A stretch of DNA of 64,000 nt from CAVSVP01 sp963731125 (GTDB taxonomy: Bacteria > Pseudomonadota > Gammaproteobacteria > Competibacterales > Competibacteraceae): contig CAVSVP010000009.1 in the NCBI GenBank assembly GCA_963731125.1, positions 620,001-684,000 on the forward strand, read 5' to 3'. This document shows positions 9,281-18,068 of this stretch, piece after piece. The notes beneath the pieces were generated by a model. That model was not told the origin of the DNA and searched no databases. It worked only from the letters and a program-made list of their open reading frames with translations. Made by a program: the position numbers and the translations under genes. Position 1 is the first letter of the stretch. Each line of letters opens with the position of its first letter.

Positions 9281-9655
9281 ATGATAACCGGCAACGAAGG
9301 AAAATATTATGATCATGACTTGGCGACAATGAATAATGCAGTGAGAGTGGATTCTGACATTCTGATGACCCGTGATGAGGACATCGAGCGTGCATCGCGC
9401 TCTCTTAAGGCTATGTCCCATCCTTTGCGGCTAAAAATTCTGTGTACCTTGGGCAATCAGGAGGTCAGTGTACAAGATATTGTCGAACATGTGGGTACCT
9501 CTCAGAGCAATATTTCCCAGCACTTGGCCATCCTTCGCGACAAAGGCATTTTAGCCTCCCGCAAAGATGCTAACCGCGTCTACTATCGCGTGGGCGATGC
9601 TCGTACCTTACGGCTTATCAGCATGATGCGGGAGGTATTCTGTTCCCGCAATTGA
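9281..9655 (+). CDS. ArsR/SmtB-family winged-helix regulator
   Basis: A 124-residue regulator with an ArsR winged helix: RSLKAMSHPLRLKILCTL, then the recognition helix region VGTSQSNISQHLAILRDKGIL and the wing SRKDANRVYYRVGD. The ELCVC metal-binding motif of arsenic sensors is absent. One Cys lies in helix 3 (KILCTL) and one near the C-terminus (EVFCSRN), so a thiol-based or non-metal signal is more likely. The downstream neighbour is a rhodanese-like gene, which would suit a sulfur or redox signal. ATG 9281 has GGAG 11 nt upstream; ATG 9329 is an alternative start that removes a poorly conserved N-terminus. Confidence 0.85.
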   Translation: MITGNEGKYYDHDLATMNNAVRVDSDILMTRDEDIERASRSLKAMSHPLRLKILCTLGNQEVSVQDIVEHVGTSQSNISQHLAILRDKGILASRKDANRVYYRVGDARTLRLISMMREVFCSRN

Positions 9656-9796
9656 ATCGGTAATTGTTACCGCCCTTGACGAGACCGTCTCTCCCCATTT
9701 TCTAAAGATCGTAAAACATTTATGAACAGCGAACGCTTAAGGCGCATCGTAGCGGTTTTCTTGTGTTTTTAACCCTAAACCACGCAGAGAAATCTC

Positions 9797-10222
9797 ATGG
9801 AGCAGTTTATCGAATTTGCCGCGGAAAACTGGTATTTGTTCGTGGCCTTGATCTTTATTTTGGGCTGGTTGATTGGCAGTGAAGTGCTGCGAAAATTCCG
9901 CGGCGTCACCAGCGTAACGCCGGTGCAAGTTCTACAGCTTATCAACCATGAAGATGCGGTGGTATTAGACACTCGTGACATTAGCGAATACAAACTAAGC
10001 CACATTCCAGGAGCCCGGCACATTCCCGCCAATACCTTCCAAAACCGGCTGCAGGAGTTACAAAAATTCAAAGATAAGCCCGTTATCGTTTATGGGCGAG
10101 TCGGCACGAGTTCCACTAATACTTGCGCTCTACTCAAAAAGCAGGGCTTTACGGCGGTATATAGCCTTAACGGCGGCCTACCAGCATGGCAAAATGCTAA
10201 TCTACCCACCAGCAAAAAATAG
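9797..10222 (+). CDS. yibN: Membrane-anchored rhodanese-like protein, YibN type
   Basis: A 141-residue protein with one N-terminal transmembrane helix (about residues 12-28) and a rhodanese domain (VVLDTRDISEYKLSHIPGARHIPA ... GGLPAWQNANLP). Position ahead of secB-gpsA matches the yibN-secB-gpsA order of gammaproteobacteria, though the grxC gene usually between yibN and secB is missing. The active-site loop, normally beginning with the catalytic Cys (C-x-x-G-x-R/S), reads YGRVGTSS, so the sulfur-accepting Cys is replaced by Gly. The only later Cys (NTCALL) is eight residues further on. A classical sulfurtransferase reaction is therefore doubtful, and a scaffold or membrane-protein insertion role is possible. 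Confidence 0.82.
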   Translation: MEQFIEFAAENWYLFVALIFILGWLIGSEVLRKFRGVTSVTPVQVLQLINHEDAVVLDTRDISEYKLSHIPGARHIPANTFQNRLQELQKFKDKPVIVYGRVGTSSTNTCALLKKQGFTAVYSLNGGLPAWQNANLPTSKK

Positions 10223-10393
10223 TGTACGGCCGCCTGGTGCATCAGTTGCTTGCATCGGTTTGTCAGCATCTTTAAAACCGCCCGCAACGGCAATTTGTGC
10301 CGTCATGTTATGCTCAATGTGGACCAAAGGCTTTGCGTCAAGACGCCTATCCAGGTATAACGCCTCTTTTCGGCAAAGTAATGAGAAGCCACC

Positions 10394-10876
10394 ATGAGCG
10401 ACGAAAAACCCGCCCAGCAACTCGAAATTTTGAAGATCTATCTCAAAGATGTTTCTTTAGAGACACCTCATGCACCGCAGATCTTTAATGAACAACGTAC
10501 ACCTGAAATCAATGTACAGTTGAGCAATAATTCTTCTCCAGTGGCGGAAAACGTCCATGAGGTTGTATTAACCTTGACGGTTACCGCCACAGTAGAGGAA
10601 AAAACAGCCTATCTGGTAGAAGTTCACCAGGCAGGCGTCTTTGCAGTTAGGGGATTAAGCAATGAGCAACTGGGTCCTATCCTCGGCGCCTTCTGCCCTA
10701 ACACCTTGTTTCCCTTTGCTCGGGAAACTGTGGCATCACTGATAGGTAAAAGCGGTTTTCCGCCCCTGCTACTGAATCCAGTGAATTTTGACGTCCTCTA
10801 CAAACAACGCTTACAGCAAGTTCAACAGGAGCAACAGCGAACGCAACCATCCCCTCAAGCAGAAATAAAACACTAA
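10394..10876 (+). CDS. secB: Protein-export chaperone SecB
   Basis: A 160-residue SecB, usual length. It is a cytosolic tetrameric chaperone that keeps precursors unfolded and delivers them to SecA. Family motifs are visible: FEI-like strand (LEILKIYLKDVSLETPHAPQIF), VHEVVLTLTVTA, YLVEVHQAGVFAV, and CPNTLFPFARE followed by GFPPLLLNPVNFDVLY. The tail is Gln-rich. The gene starts 171 nt after yibN and ends 4 nt before gpsA, consistent with a secB-gpsA operon. Confidence 0.95.
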   Translation: MSDEKPAQQLEILKIYLKDVSLETPHAPQIFNEQRTPEINVQLSNNSSPVAENVHEVVLTLTVTATVEEKTAYLVEVHQAGVFAVRGLSNEQLGPILGAFCPNTLFPFARETVASLIGKSGFPPLLLNPVNFDVLYKQRLQQVQQEQQRTQPSPQAEIKH

Positions 10877-10880
10877 AGCA

Positions 10881-11888
10881 ATGCCCGACACGCATTTCAT
10901 CGCCGTACTAGGAGCAGGCTCCTGGGGTACTGCCTTGGCCTTACTGCTAGCCCGCAATAATCACACCATTCAGCTCTGGGGGCATAATTCCCGACAGATC
11001 AGACAACTACAGCAAGACTGCGAGAATCGTCGCTATCTGTCGGGCGCGGCATTTCCGGCCAATTTGCTACCCCAAGCGGATTTGGCAGTTGCCGCACAGA
11101 CAGCAGAAGTGATCCTGATAGCTGTCCCCAGCCAAGCCTATGGCGAAACCTTGGTGCGGCTCAAGCCTCATCTGCATTCGGGTATTGGCATCGCCTGGGC
11201 CACCAAGGGGTTGGAACATACTAGCGGCCGTTTTTTACACGAGGTCACTAGACAGATTTTGGGGCAAAATCACCCTGCCGCTGTTATAGCCGGCCCTAGC
11301 TTTGCAAAAGAAGTCGCTGCAGGTCTCCCCACTGCCATCACCGTAGCCTCGAAAGACATTAACCATGCCCATCGCCTAGCGGTGCTGCTGCATGGCTCTA
11401 CAATGCGTGCTTATACTAGCGATGATGTAGTTGGCGTGGAATTAGGCGGCGCAGTCAAAAATGTTCTCGCCATTGCCGCCGGCGTTTCCGACGGGTTGGG
11501 CTTTGGCGCCAATGCTCGGGCTGCGCTTATCACCCGTGGGCTGGCAGAAATGGTGCGGCTTGGCGAGGCTGTAGGCGGTAACCGACATACTTTTATGGGT
11601 CTAACCGGCGTCGGGGATTTAGTACTCACCTGTACCGATGATCAATCCCGCAACCGACGCTTCGGATTGGCCATTGGTCAGGGTTATACACCGGCTGCCG
11701 CTCGCGCCGCCATCGGTCAGGTAATTGAGGGGGTTATAGCAGCTCAAGCGGTCATGCGCCTCGCCCAGCAGTATGGCATCGAAATGCCCATTACCGAGCA
11801 AGTCGATCAGGTGCTTTATCATGGCCAGACTCCCCGCCAAGCCGTGGAGATTCTTTTAGCCAGGGATCCTAAATCAGAAATTCCCTAG
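10881..11888 (+). CDS. gpsA: NAD(P)-dependent glycerol-3-phosphate dehydrogenase
   Basis: A 335-residue GpsA of normal length, reducing dihydroxyacetone phosphate to sn-glycerol-3-phosphate for phospholipid synthesis. The dinucleotide motif GAGSWG is at residues 11-16, the catalytic region GGAVKNVLAIAAG is intact, and the C-terminal domain holds FMGLTGVGDLVLTCT and RNRRFG. It follows secB by 4 nt and probably shares its transcript. Confidence 0.95.
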   Translation: MPDTHFIAVLGAGSWGTALALLLARNNHTIQLWGHNSRQIRQLQQDCENRRYLSGAAFPANLLPQADLAVAAQTAEVILIAVPSQAYGETLVRLKPHLHSGIGIAWATKGLEHTSGRFLHEVTRQILGQNHPAAVIAGPSFAKEVAAGLPTAITVASKDINHAHRLAVLLHGSTMRAYTSDDVVGVELGGAVKNVLAIAAGVSDGLGFGANARAALITRGLAEMVRLGEAVGGNRHTFMGLTGVGDLVLTCTDDQSRNRRFGLAIGQGYTPAAARAAIGQVIEGVIAAQAVMRLAQQYGIEMPITEQVDQVLYHGQTPRQAVEILLARDPKSEIP

Positions 11889-11932
11889 CCCTTGTCAAGC
11901 CAGTTTATTACAATTACCCAAAAACTCGGACG

Positions 11933-12127
11933 CTAGGGTGTTTCATCCAAGATCATAAAAGCTAGACAGGTAGTTCCCAGGGCAAAAGCCAGCATCACAT
12001 TCGCAGGGACACAGAGCATTAGTAATCCGCTCACTATCCACAGATCCCGAACAATTCGCTGCTTTTTACGATACTTACGCGTGTAACGCCGCAAACTGGG
12101 ATGATGCTCTTTTTCTATGTCCGACAT
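11933..12127 (-). CDS. Small two-helix membrane protein, unknown
   Basis: A 64-residue protein starting MSDIEKEHH, with a basic N-terminal stretch (RRYTRKYRKKQR) and two hydrophobic segments (about residues 28-40 and 44-60). ATG 12151 would add MPLKKMSN. It converges on gpsA and has no recognised family. The charge pattern suggests the N-terminus is cytoplasmic. Confidence 0.45.
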   Translation of the reverse strand: MSDIEKEHHPSLRRYTRKYRKKQRIVRDLWIVSGLLMLCVPANVMLAFALGTTCLAFMILDETP

Positions 12128-12423
12128 ATTTGACATTTTTTTCAATGGCATAGGTTAATCATCGTCAAAACTTAAAAAGCTAATCTATAGGTAACGATTC
12201 TTTAAAAGGTAGACTAAAAAAACCATTCTGAGTGCCAATTTTTGATCAGTGCAAATAAATCTTTAATCCCTCCTTGACCACGCGTGTTGCTAAGGGAGAT
12301 GTCGAGAAACGTTATATTTCCACCAAAAGTCAAGCATTAGACTTTTTGCATCAGTCAGATATTGGCTGTCCAGGCCGGACATGTCATTGCAGCTCAACTT
12401 TTTGAAGTTTATAGAACTTACGC

Positions 12424-14229
12424 CTCACGGTTCGCTCAAATTGAGCAGGGGTTCTGAGAAATGCGGCGTCAATTGCATATAGATCTCCAGCGGAAAGTCG
12501 AGCAGCTCCAGGATGCGTTGCTGTACCGGGGTGAGCGTGGTCAAATGGGCATGTACTTCAGTGCCCTCATCGAGCAGCACCAGGGTCAGCCCGGTAAAGA
12601 CGCGCAACATCATCTCGGTGGTGGGGCGAGCCGTCGCCCGCTTGGGGTTGCCTGGATAGAGACCACTCAGGCGCGTCCCTTCCTGCTGCAGGCGCTGGCG
12701 CACGGTGAACTCAACCAAGGTCAGCACCCGCAGCCCCAGGCTCAGCAGCCGGATCAGCCCCTTGACCCGCGCATCGGAGTCCAAATACATCGGTGTCAGC
12801 GACAACACCCGACCCTTCAGGCGCCCAAAGCCCCGTTCGATGAGATAGGCCTGACGGTAGGCGAGCACGACCTCGGTCAACGACAACTCGGTCTGGTCGG
12901 TGGCATAGACCCGCCAGCCCAGCCGGCGCACTGCCGAGGCGAGGGCGGCCTCGTCGAGGCATACCTGCACGGTGACTGTCTGGGTGCGCTCCACCCGAGC
13001 GGGCCGGTCACGGTAACGCCGCTTGGGCCGCTCATCGAGATGGGTTTGATAGTCCACCGCCAGCAGGCCCGCGACCCGGTGCTTGGCGATGAGCGCCTCG
13101 ACGGTCTCGGCCAAGGTCGCCTCGTCGGTAAAGCGCTTCTTGCCCTGGCCGGTGACGTTAAGCTCGGCAATCGCCGCGGTGGCCTGCTCCAGACGTTGGT
13201 GCAGCGCCCGCTCTTGACGCTCGGCCAGTTTGAGCGAACGTACCACCAGCCGCCGCTCGATCCAGGTGAGCTCCTTACCGTCGTGCTCACCGGTGAGCTT
13301 CACCTCATAGCCAAAGCCCTCGGCCAGCTTCGGCCCCCGGTCACCCTCCGCGCTGGGCTGATACACCGGCTCCAGCGCCTGGTGGCCCGCCCAGACCGGC
13401 TCCAGCACCTGCTCGAGCTCCGACTCCGGCAGTTGCGTGCTCGGCAGCGGGCACAGATAATGATCCCCGCTGCCCACCACGTACGCCCGGGTAGCCAGCG
13501 CCGCCATCTTCGCATCACCGAGGTAGGTCATCCCGGCCTGCTGCAACGTGCGCTGCACTTTGCCAATCTCCGGCACGTACAGCGGGTCATCGGCCTGCTC
13601 GCCCGAGACCACCGTGGTGCTCAGGGGCAGCCCCAGGGGATCCAGCGTCGCAAGATTGATTTTCACCTGCGGCAGGTCCGGACGGTGGTCCTTGCTGTGG
13701 CCGAATTGAAACAGACCTTCCTCAGTCACCTCGACGTAGCCCTTGGCGGTGGTGCTGTCGACACGCACTCGCCGCGACCCCCCCAGGTCATAGACCCGCA
13801 GCAGTTGCTCACCCAGCGACTGCTCAACGGTTTCCCACGCCACGTCGTCGCTCAAATAATCCAGCACCGCCGCCAGGCGGTCATCGCTCCAATCCAGCGC
13901 CCGTACCGGCTGGCCCAGACACCCGGCCAATCCCTGCAGGCGCGCCTCGACCCAGGGTTGGACATGGTTCAGGCGGTGGTCGCCTTCCGACAGGATAAAG
14001 GCCAGCCACACGGCACTGACCGTGCCCAGGCTCAGCCCCTGCCAGTTGCCGTGGGTCGGAAAGTGCTCATCCAACAACGCCCCCACGTGCATCCGCTCCA
14101 GCTGGGCCAGCAGCAAGGGGATGTCGTCAATGCGTTCCGTCTTAAAAGTAAGTTTGTCAATCATATCAAAATCTTATCAAATAAAACTCACTTTCTCAGA
14201 AGTGGCTCTGTAAATGAGCGAACCGTGAG
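12424..14229 (-). mobile_element. IS1634-like element, complete, 1806 bp
   Basis: Perfect 15-bp terminal inverted repeats CTCACGGTTCGCTCA (12424-12438) and TGAGCGAACCGTGAG (14215-14229) are flanked by a 6-bp direct duplication TTACGC (12418-12423 and 14230-14235). One transposase fills the element on the minus strand. The intact ends and gene suggest a recent insertion. Confidence 0.88.
12425..14164 (-). CDS. IS1634-family transposase
   Basis: A 579-residue DDE transposase, full length for the family. The first catalytic Asp is in RRVRVDSTTAKGY, the second in MTYLGDAKMA, and the Glu region is YLIERGFGRLKG near residue 440. The N-terminus (MIDKLTFKTERIDDIPLLL) matches IS1634 members. The stop codon lies in the left inverted repeat. 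A long opposite-strand reading frame over the same DNA is a by-product of high-GC codon use. Confidence 0.85.
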   Translation of the reverse strand: MIDKLTFKTERIDDIPLLLAQLERMHVGALLDEHFPTHGNWQGLSLGTVSAVWLAFILSEGDHRLNHVQPWVEARLQGLAGCLGQPVRALDWSDDRLAAVLDYLSDDVAWETVEQSLGEQLLRVYDLGGSRRVRVDSTTAKGYVEVTEEGLFQFGHSKDHRPDLPQVKINLATLDPLGLPLSTTVVSGEQADDPLYVPEIGKVQRTLQQAGMTYLGDAKMAALATRAYVVGSGDHYLCPLPSTQLPESELEQVLEPVWAGHQALEPVYQPSAEGDRGPKLAEGFGYEVKLTGEHDGKELTWIERRLVVRSLKLAERQERALHQRLEQATAAIAELNVTGQGKKRFTDEATLAETVEALIAKHRVAGLLAVDYQTHLDERPKRRYRDRPARVERTQTVTVQVCLDEAALASAVRRLGWRVYATDQTELSLTEVVLAYRQAYLIERGFGRLKGRVLSLTPMYLDSDARVKGLIRLLSLGLRVLTLVEFTVRQRLQQEGTRLSGLYPGNPKRATARPTTEMMLRVFTGLTLVLLDEGTEVHAHLTTLTPVQQRILELLDFPLEIYMQLTPHFSEPLLNLSEP

Positions 14230-14286
14230 TTACGCATTGACAAATAGATCGATTTGTGATGACTGGCAACCTTTCGACCACCAACT

Positions 14287-15345
14287 TTGCTATACCGAAT
14301 GATAAGACACACGACACGCCCACCCAGTGCCCGCTGTACCTTACCGATGTATATGGGGTTTTTGATGAGTGAGCCCAAATCGGCTACCTGTACCCGCTTA
14401 TCGGAAGTGATGGGTATTTCTCATGACAGCGTCACTCGCTTTCTCTGGCGGGAGGGATACGAGCCGAAGGACCTGTTCGATGAGGCTAGCCAGCTGTTGA
14501 ATCCGGTGGGTGGGACACTGAGCGTGGATGACAGCACCTTGGATAAACCTTACAGCCGGCACATGGACTTGGTGAGCCATGTGTGGTCTGGCAAACATCA
14601 CCGGGTGGTCAAGGGGATAAACCTGATCACGTTGTATTACACCGACCCGCAAGGGCGGAGTTTGCCGGTCAACTATCGGGTCTATGACAAAACCGAGCAC
14701 AAGACCAAGAATGATTATTTCCTCGACATGCTGGTCCAGGTGGTGGCGTGGGGGCTGCAACCGGATTTCATCACCGGGGACAGTTGGTATTCCAGCGCCA
14801 GCAACCTCAAGACGGTCAGACACCACCGGATGGGGTTCCTGTTTGCCGTGGAAAACAACCGCCGGGTAGCCATAGAAAAAGGCACTTGGGTCCAAGTCCA
14901 GCAGCTGGATATCCCCGACGACGGGCGTAAGGTCTGGCTTCGCGATTTCGGTGAGGTAAAACTGTTTCGGACGCGGTTAAAAGACCAACTGCGCCATTAC
15001 GTCGTATTTCTGCCGCAGGCCGATGCCTATGAACCCTTCTCCCAAACCGAATTCCAGAAACGTCATGACCAGCACTGGCACATTGAGCAGTACCACCGTC
15101 TCATCAAGCAGGTCTGTCACATCGAGACATTCCAGGTACGCCGCAAAGTCCCTATTCTCAACCCTATTTTTGCCGCCCTGTGCAGCTACGTCCATTTGCA
15201 GCAGATGCAAATCCATGAGGTCATCACTAATGCCTATCAGTGGCAGCGTGATTTGTACAAGGAGGTGGTCGCTGGGTTTGTCAGTTCCTTCATCATCGGG
15301 AAAGATTATCTCAATCCACAATATCAGGCCGCTGTCAATGCGTAA
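14287..15345 (+). CDS. IS701-like DDE transposase
   Basis: About 350 residues with the IS701-type pattern: GTLSVDDSTLDKPYS (first Asp), DFITGDSWYSS (second Asp) and HWHIEQYHRLIKQVCHIE (Glu with downstream Lys). An N-terminal helix-turn-helix segment TRLSEVMGISHDSVTRFL is present. The extreme N-terminus is uncertain: another frame starting at 14258 reads MTGNLSTTNFAIPNDK and stops near 14372 just where MGFLMSEPKS begins in this frame, so the gene may be frameshifted or use programmed frameshifting. Confidence 0.75.
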   Translation: MLYRMIRHTTRPPSARCTLPMYMGFLMSEPKSATCTRLSEVMGISHDSVTRFLWREGYEPKDLFDEASQLLNPVGGTLSVDDSTLDKPYSRHMDLVSHVWSGKHHRVVKGINLITLYYTDPQGRSLPVNYRVYDKTEHKTKNDYFLDMLVQVVAWGLQPDFITGDSWYSSASNLKTVRHHRMGFLFAVENNRRVAIEKGTWVQVQQLDIPDDGRKVWLRDFGEVKLFRTRLKDQLRHYVVFLPQADAYEPFSQTEFQKRHDQHWHIEQYHRLIKQVCHIETFQVRRKVPILNPIFAALCSYVHLQQMQIHEVITNAYQWQRDLYKEVVAGFVSSFIIGKDYLNPQYQAAVNA

Positions 15346-15660
15346 GTCCTAGTTTATTATTTCAGACGCAAAAAAAAAGCCGAGGCAGGGGATTAACCTC
15401 GGCAAATACAACCACCATAAGGAGGACGTACATGGATAGCACAACCGGATAAGCCATCTATGTACATAGGTAAGTTTTGCAATTAAAATGCCAACCTAAA
15501 GAAACTCAGTGGTTCGCTGAAATTAATCGAGACAGGCAAAAAGGCATGGGGCAATCTGTACCAAATTGCACAGATTCTGACAGTAAAAGTCCAACATTTG
15601 CCTAAATTTGGCAGTATTTTCTATCAGAATCGTTTTGTACAGACCTGGTATAGTTAATCG
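15346..15660. other. Non-coding stretch between the IS and alkB
   Basis: It holds the minus-strand terminator described separately. A strong ribosome-binding sequence (AAGGAGGACG, 15418-15427) sits before a six-codon frame at 15432 that stops at once. I see no supported gene. Confidence 0.4.
15370..15403 (-). terminator. Rho-independent terminator for the alkB transcript
   Basis: Read on the minus strand, GCCGAGG and CCTCGGC form a 7-bp GC-rich stem with an 11-nt loop, directly followed by a run of at least eight T. It lies about 260 bp downstream of the alkB stop, which is the nearest minus-strand gene. Confidence 0.75.
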
Positions 15661-16299
15661 TTACGGGTGATGCTGATGCGCAGCGCGACGAGTGACACGG
15701 AAGGTCAAATTGACCCTGGACCCTACGGATCGGCGAGTCTTGGGAAGCGAGTGCCGCCAGTGGTGCTGAGTAGAACCGCTCATAATCAACACACTGCCTG
15801 CAGGCAAGTCCAGAGGAATCCGCAGACGTTCTTTTTTGTGCTGCAACACAAAACGGCGCATCGCTCCCAGACTGACTGAGGCAATTATTGGATTATGGCC
15901 TAGCTCGGGCTCGGCGTCGCTATGCCAACCCATGCTATCCTGGCCATCCCGGTATAGATTAAGCAACACGCTGTTAAAGCAGGCCACTGTCAGACCTTCG
16001 ACGACAGTTTTTATCTCCCGCAGGGCTGTTATCCACGGCAACGGTTCTAGGCGTAAACCAGAGTAGCTGTAGACGACATCAGCATCGCCATACCAGGCAC
16101 TGAGCCGGGGAACAGTCACTGACCTGCCGTATAGGGTAATCAAGTGCTGCTGCCAGTGAATATCAGTTAATAATGTCAGAAACAGTCGGTCATGCTGAGC
16201 ACCTCTAAATACCTCCGAGTAAAGCACCACTTCGCCATCAGGCATCGCAGGATGTTGGATGGCAGCGCTACTATGATTTGTGGTCAGATTCGACTCCAC
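15661..16299 (-). CDS. alkB: AlkB-like 2-oxoglutarate/Fe(II)-dependent dioxygenase
   Basis: A 212-residue AlkB homologue. These enzymes remove alkyl lesions from DNA or RNA by oxidative dealkylation. The Fe(II) triad is visible as H-x-D in MGWHSDAEPELG and a later His in HHWRHSLPKT; the 2-oxoglutarate-binding Arg lies in the C-terminal RVNLTFR. The substrate-lid region PRLSAWYGDADVVYSYSG and NLYRDGQDSMGWH is typical of the ALKBH2/3-like bacterial branch. The start is a GTG at 16299 preceded by AAGGAGATAACC. The gene stands alone, without ada or other adaptive-response genes. Confidence 0.88.
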   Translation of the reverse strand: MESNLTTNHSSAAIQHPAMPDGEVVLYSEVFRGAQHDRLFLTLLTDIHWQQHLITLYGRSVTVPRLSAWYGDADVVYSYSGLRLEPLPWITALREIKTVVEGLTVACFNSVLLNLYRDGQDSMGWHSDAEPELGHNPIIASVSLGAMRRFVLQHKKERLRIPLDLPAGSVLIMSGSTQHHWRHSLPKTRRSVGSRVNLTFRVTRRAAHQHHP

Positions 16300-16590
16300 G
16301 GTGGTTATCTCCTTCGCAAAAGCTTATCTCATAATTTGAAAATATAAAATCACCCAATTATCCATCTGGCGGATAGCTTGACGCTACCCTGGTTAAGCAC
16401 AACTAGACTCTGCTATGCTGCGCCGCGCTCCATAGCCAAACTACGATCTCATGCCTATCTACAAACTCAAGCCTATTTACCGACGGTTCGCTCATTTTTT
16501 TGGAAGTTTTGAAGATTCAGTGCCTTACGTTGTGCATGGAATATGCAATAGCATAAATCATGCTTATTATAAATCAATAACTTATATCAA

Positions 16591-17319
16591 ATGACCGAAC
16601 CGAGAGTATTTATGAACATCTATGCTAATCGGCTAGCATCCTCGGATCAGGGCCACTCTACCGCTTTTGTTCTCGTGGTAGCGGGATTTATTACTTCCCT
16701 CATCATTGCCAATATCATCGCCGTTAAACTCATCACCGTGTGGGGCTGGATCCTGCCAGCCGGAACTATCATTTTCCCGGTGAGCTACATCCTTGGCGAC
16801 GTACTTACTGAAGTTTATGGCTATCATCGAACCCGCCAAGTAATCTGGCTGGGCTTCGCCTGTAACCTGCTCGCCGTAGGCGCCATTCTGCTCGCCATGA
16901 TTTTGCCGCCTGCTGCATTCTGGGACGGACAAGCCGCCTATGAGCGTATTTTGGGTTATACACCAAGGTTGCTGCTGGCTTCTTTCGCAGCTTATTTGGC
17001 GGGTGAGTTCGCCAACGCTTACGTGCTGGCGAGAATGAAAATTGCCACCCAAGGGCGCTGGCTGTGGACGCGAACCATCGGCTCGACGGTAGTAGGGCAA
17101 GGGCTGGATTCTTTGGTGTTTATGACCGTAGCTTTCATGGGCACTCTGCCTACCTCGGTGCTGTTTACCGCAGTCTTAGTGCAATGGTTTGCCAAATCAG
17201 GTTACGAGGCGGTGGCAACGCCAGTGACCTATGCCGTGGTGAACTTCCTTAAGCGCAAAGAGGGTATCGACACCTACGATTATCACATCAATTTTAATCC
17301 CTTGAACGTAAGGGATTGA
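16591..17319 (+). CDS. yhhQ: Queuosine-precursor transporter, YhhQ/VUT family
   Basis: A 242-residue membrane protein with about six transmembrane helices. Signature stretches are IANIIAVKLITVWGWILPAG, FPVSYILGDVLTEVYGYHRTR and TIGSTVVGQGLDSLVFMTVAF. The family imports preQ0/preQ1 for queuosine modification of tRNA. ATG 16591 or ATG 16612 (MNIYANR) could be the start; the second is closer to the usual N-terminus. No preQ1 riboswitch is recognisable upstream, only a small inverted repeat (AGCAT/ATGCT, 16550-16564). Confidence 0.9.
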   Translation: MTEPRVFMNIYANRLASSDQGHSTAFVLVVAGFITSLIIANIIAVKLITVWGWILPAGTIIFPVSYILGDVLTEVYGYHRTRQVIWLGFACNLLAVGAILLAMILPPAAFWDGQAAYERILGYTPRLLLASFAAYLAGEFANAYVLARMKIATQGRWLWTRTIGSTVVGQGLDSLVFMTVAFMGTLPTSVLFTAVLVQWFAKSGYEAVATPVTYAVVNFLKRKEGIDTYDYHINFNPLNVRD

Positions 17320-17346
17320 AAGTTTTTTGTGTTTTGCAGGAGTCTA

Positions 17347-17877
17347 TTATTTAGCGTGGCGGCGGACCACCAGCAACTTGCCTTCCTGCCCCCTCTGGAC
17401 ACAGGCCGCACAGCGCCAACGGCAGTCCGTGCGTCGGGCAATATAAATCGTTTGACAAACGGGACAGCAATGTTCGTAGCGATAGGACGCTACTCTGTGC
17501 CGACCAGGCCGACCAGCAATCTCGTCTGCTGGAATTCTGGCGCGTGGCCGAAATCCCGCAAGTGCCATCAGTAGCCGCCACTCGGGACCGTGCGGTCGAC
17601 ACCTAGGCCCATGACATTCGTAAACAGCGACATGGGCCGCCTCATGACAAAGAATCTCATTAAGCAACAGCCGGTTTGCTTCCTGCAGTAACACGGGATT
17701 AAGTCGAATTAACCCACTAGCGGGCCTGGCAAGACCAAGGGTGCGGCTCAACCGCTGGCTAAACTCAATAATAACCCTATCTTGAAGGCTGGGTGTTTGC
17801 CAAAGCCTGGCCCACCCTGTGACACATTGTTTTAGGTGCGCCGTTCCCGCGTTCGGGCTAGGCTGAGAAGATATCAT
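17347..17877 (-). CDS. SprT-like zinc metalloprotease
   Basis: A 176-residue SprT-family protein. The zinc motif HEAAH lies in LNEILCHEAAHVAVYECHG, with the third His ligand probably in HGPEW. A C-terminal zinc ribbon is formed by the CPVC and CAAC pairs. Proteins of this family relate to eukaryotic Spartan, which cleaves DNA-protein crosslinks; the bacterial role is not settled. I chose ATG 17877 because AAGGACGCT precedes it; an open frame continues upstream to 17952 with ATG 17907 as the alternative. It converges on yhhQ with a 27-nt gap. Confidence 0.82.
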   Translation of the reverse strand: MISSQPSPNAGTAHLKQCVTGWARLWQTPSLQDRVIIEFSQRLSRTLGLARPASGLIRLNPVLLQEANRLLLNEILCHEAAHVAVYECHGPRCRPHGPEWRLLMALAGFRPRARIPADEIAGRPGRHRVASYRYEHCCPVCQTIYIARRTDCRWRCAACVQRGQEGKLLVVRRHAK

Positions 17878-18068
17878 AGCGTCCTTGACATGTTGTTTTT
17901 TAGGCATGGCCGGGAATAATAAACCGAATTGTTCCCGACCGTCACGTAGCAAACATGCGCTGCCAATTTACTAGAAAGCTCTCGGGCTGGTAAAGCAGTC
18001 GTAAAATAGCTACTGTGGCACGCGGAATATCGTGAAGTGTTCATTACCCTTTAGGGAGATCCACCATC

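Larger units (their letters stand above)
12416..15347 (+). mobile_element. IS701-like element (about 1.1 kb) split near its left end by an IS1634-like element
   Basis: The right end reads TGTCAATGCGTAAGT (15333-15347), with the transposase stop codon inside it. Its reverse complement, ACTTACGCATTGACA, matches ACTTACGC at 12416-12423 plus ATTGACA at 14236-14242 when the element between them is removed. The IS1634-like insertion thus sits inside the left inverted repeat of this element and duplicated TTACGC. The reconstructed length is about 1120 bp. I could not find a clean target duplication for this outer element. Confidence 0.75.

Noticed and set aside
10223..10393. A grxC gene between yibN and secB
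   Set aside because: The 171-nt gap is too short and has no glutaredoxin CxxC coding segment.
12461..14302. A 613-codon open frame on the plus strand opposite the IS1634-like transposase
   Set aside because: It is antisense to a clear transposase, has no family resemblance, and its His/Gln/Arg-rich composition is that of a mirror frame in GC-rich DNA.
16300..16590. A preQ1 riboswitch before yhhQ
   Set aside because: I could not find the short pseudoknot consensus; only a 5-bp hairpin is present.
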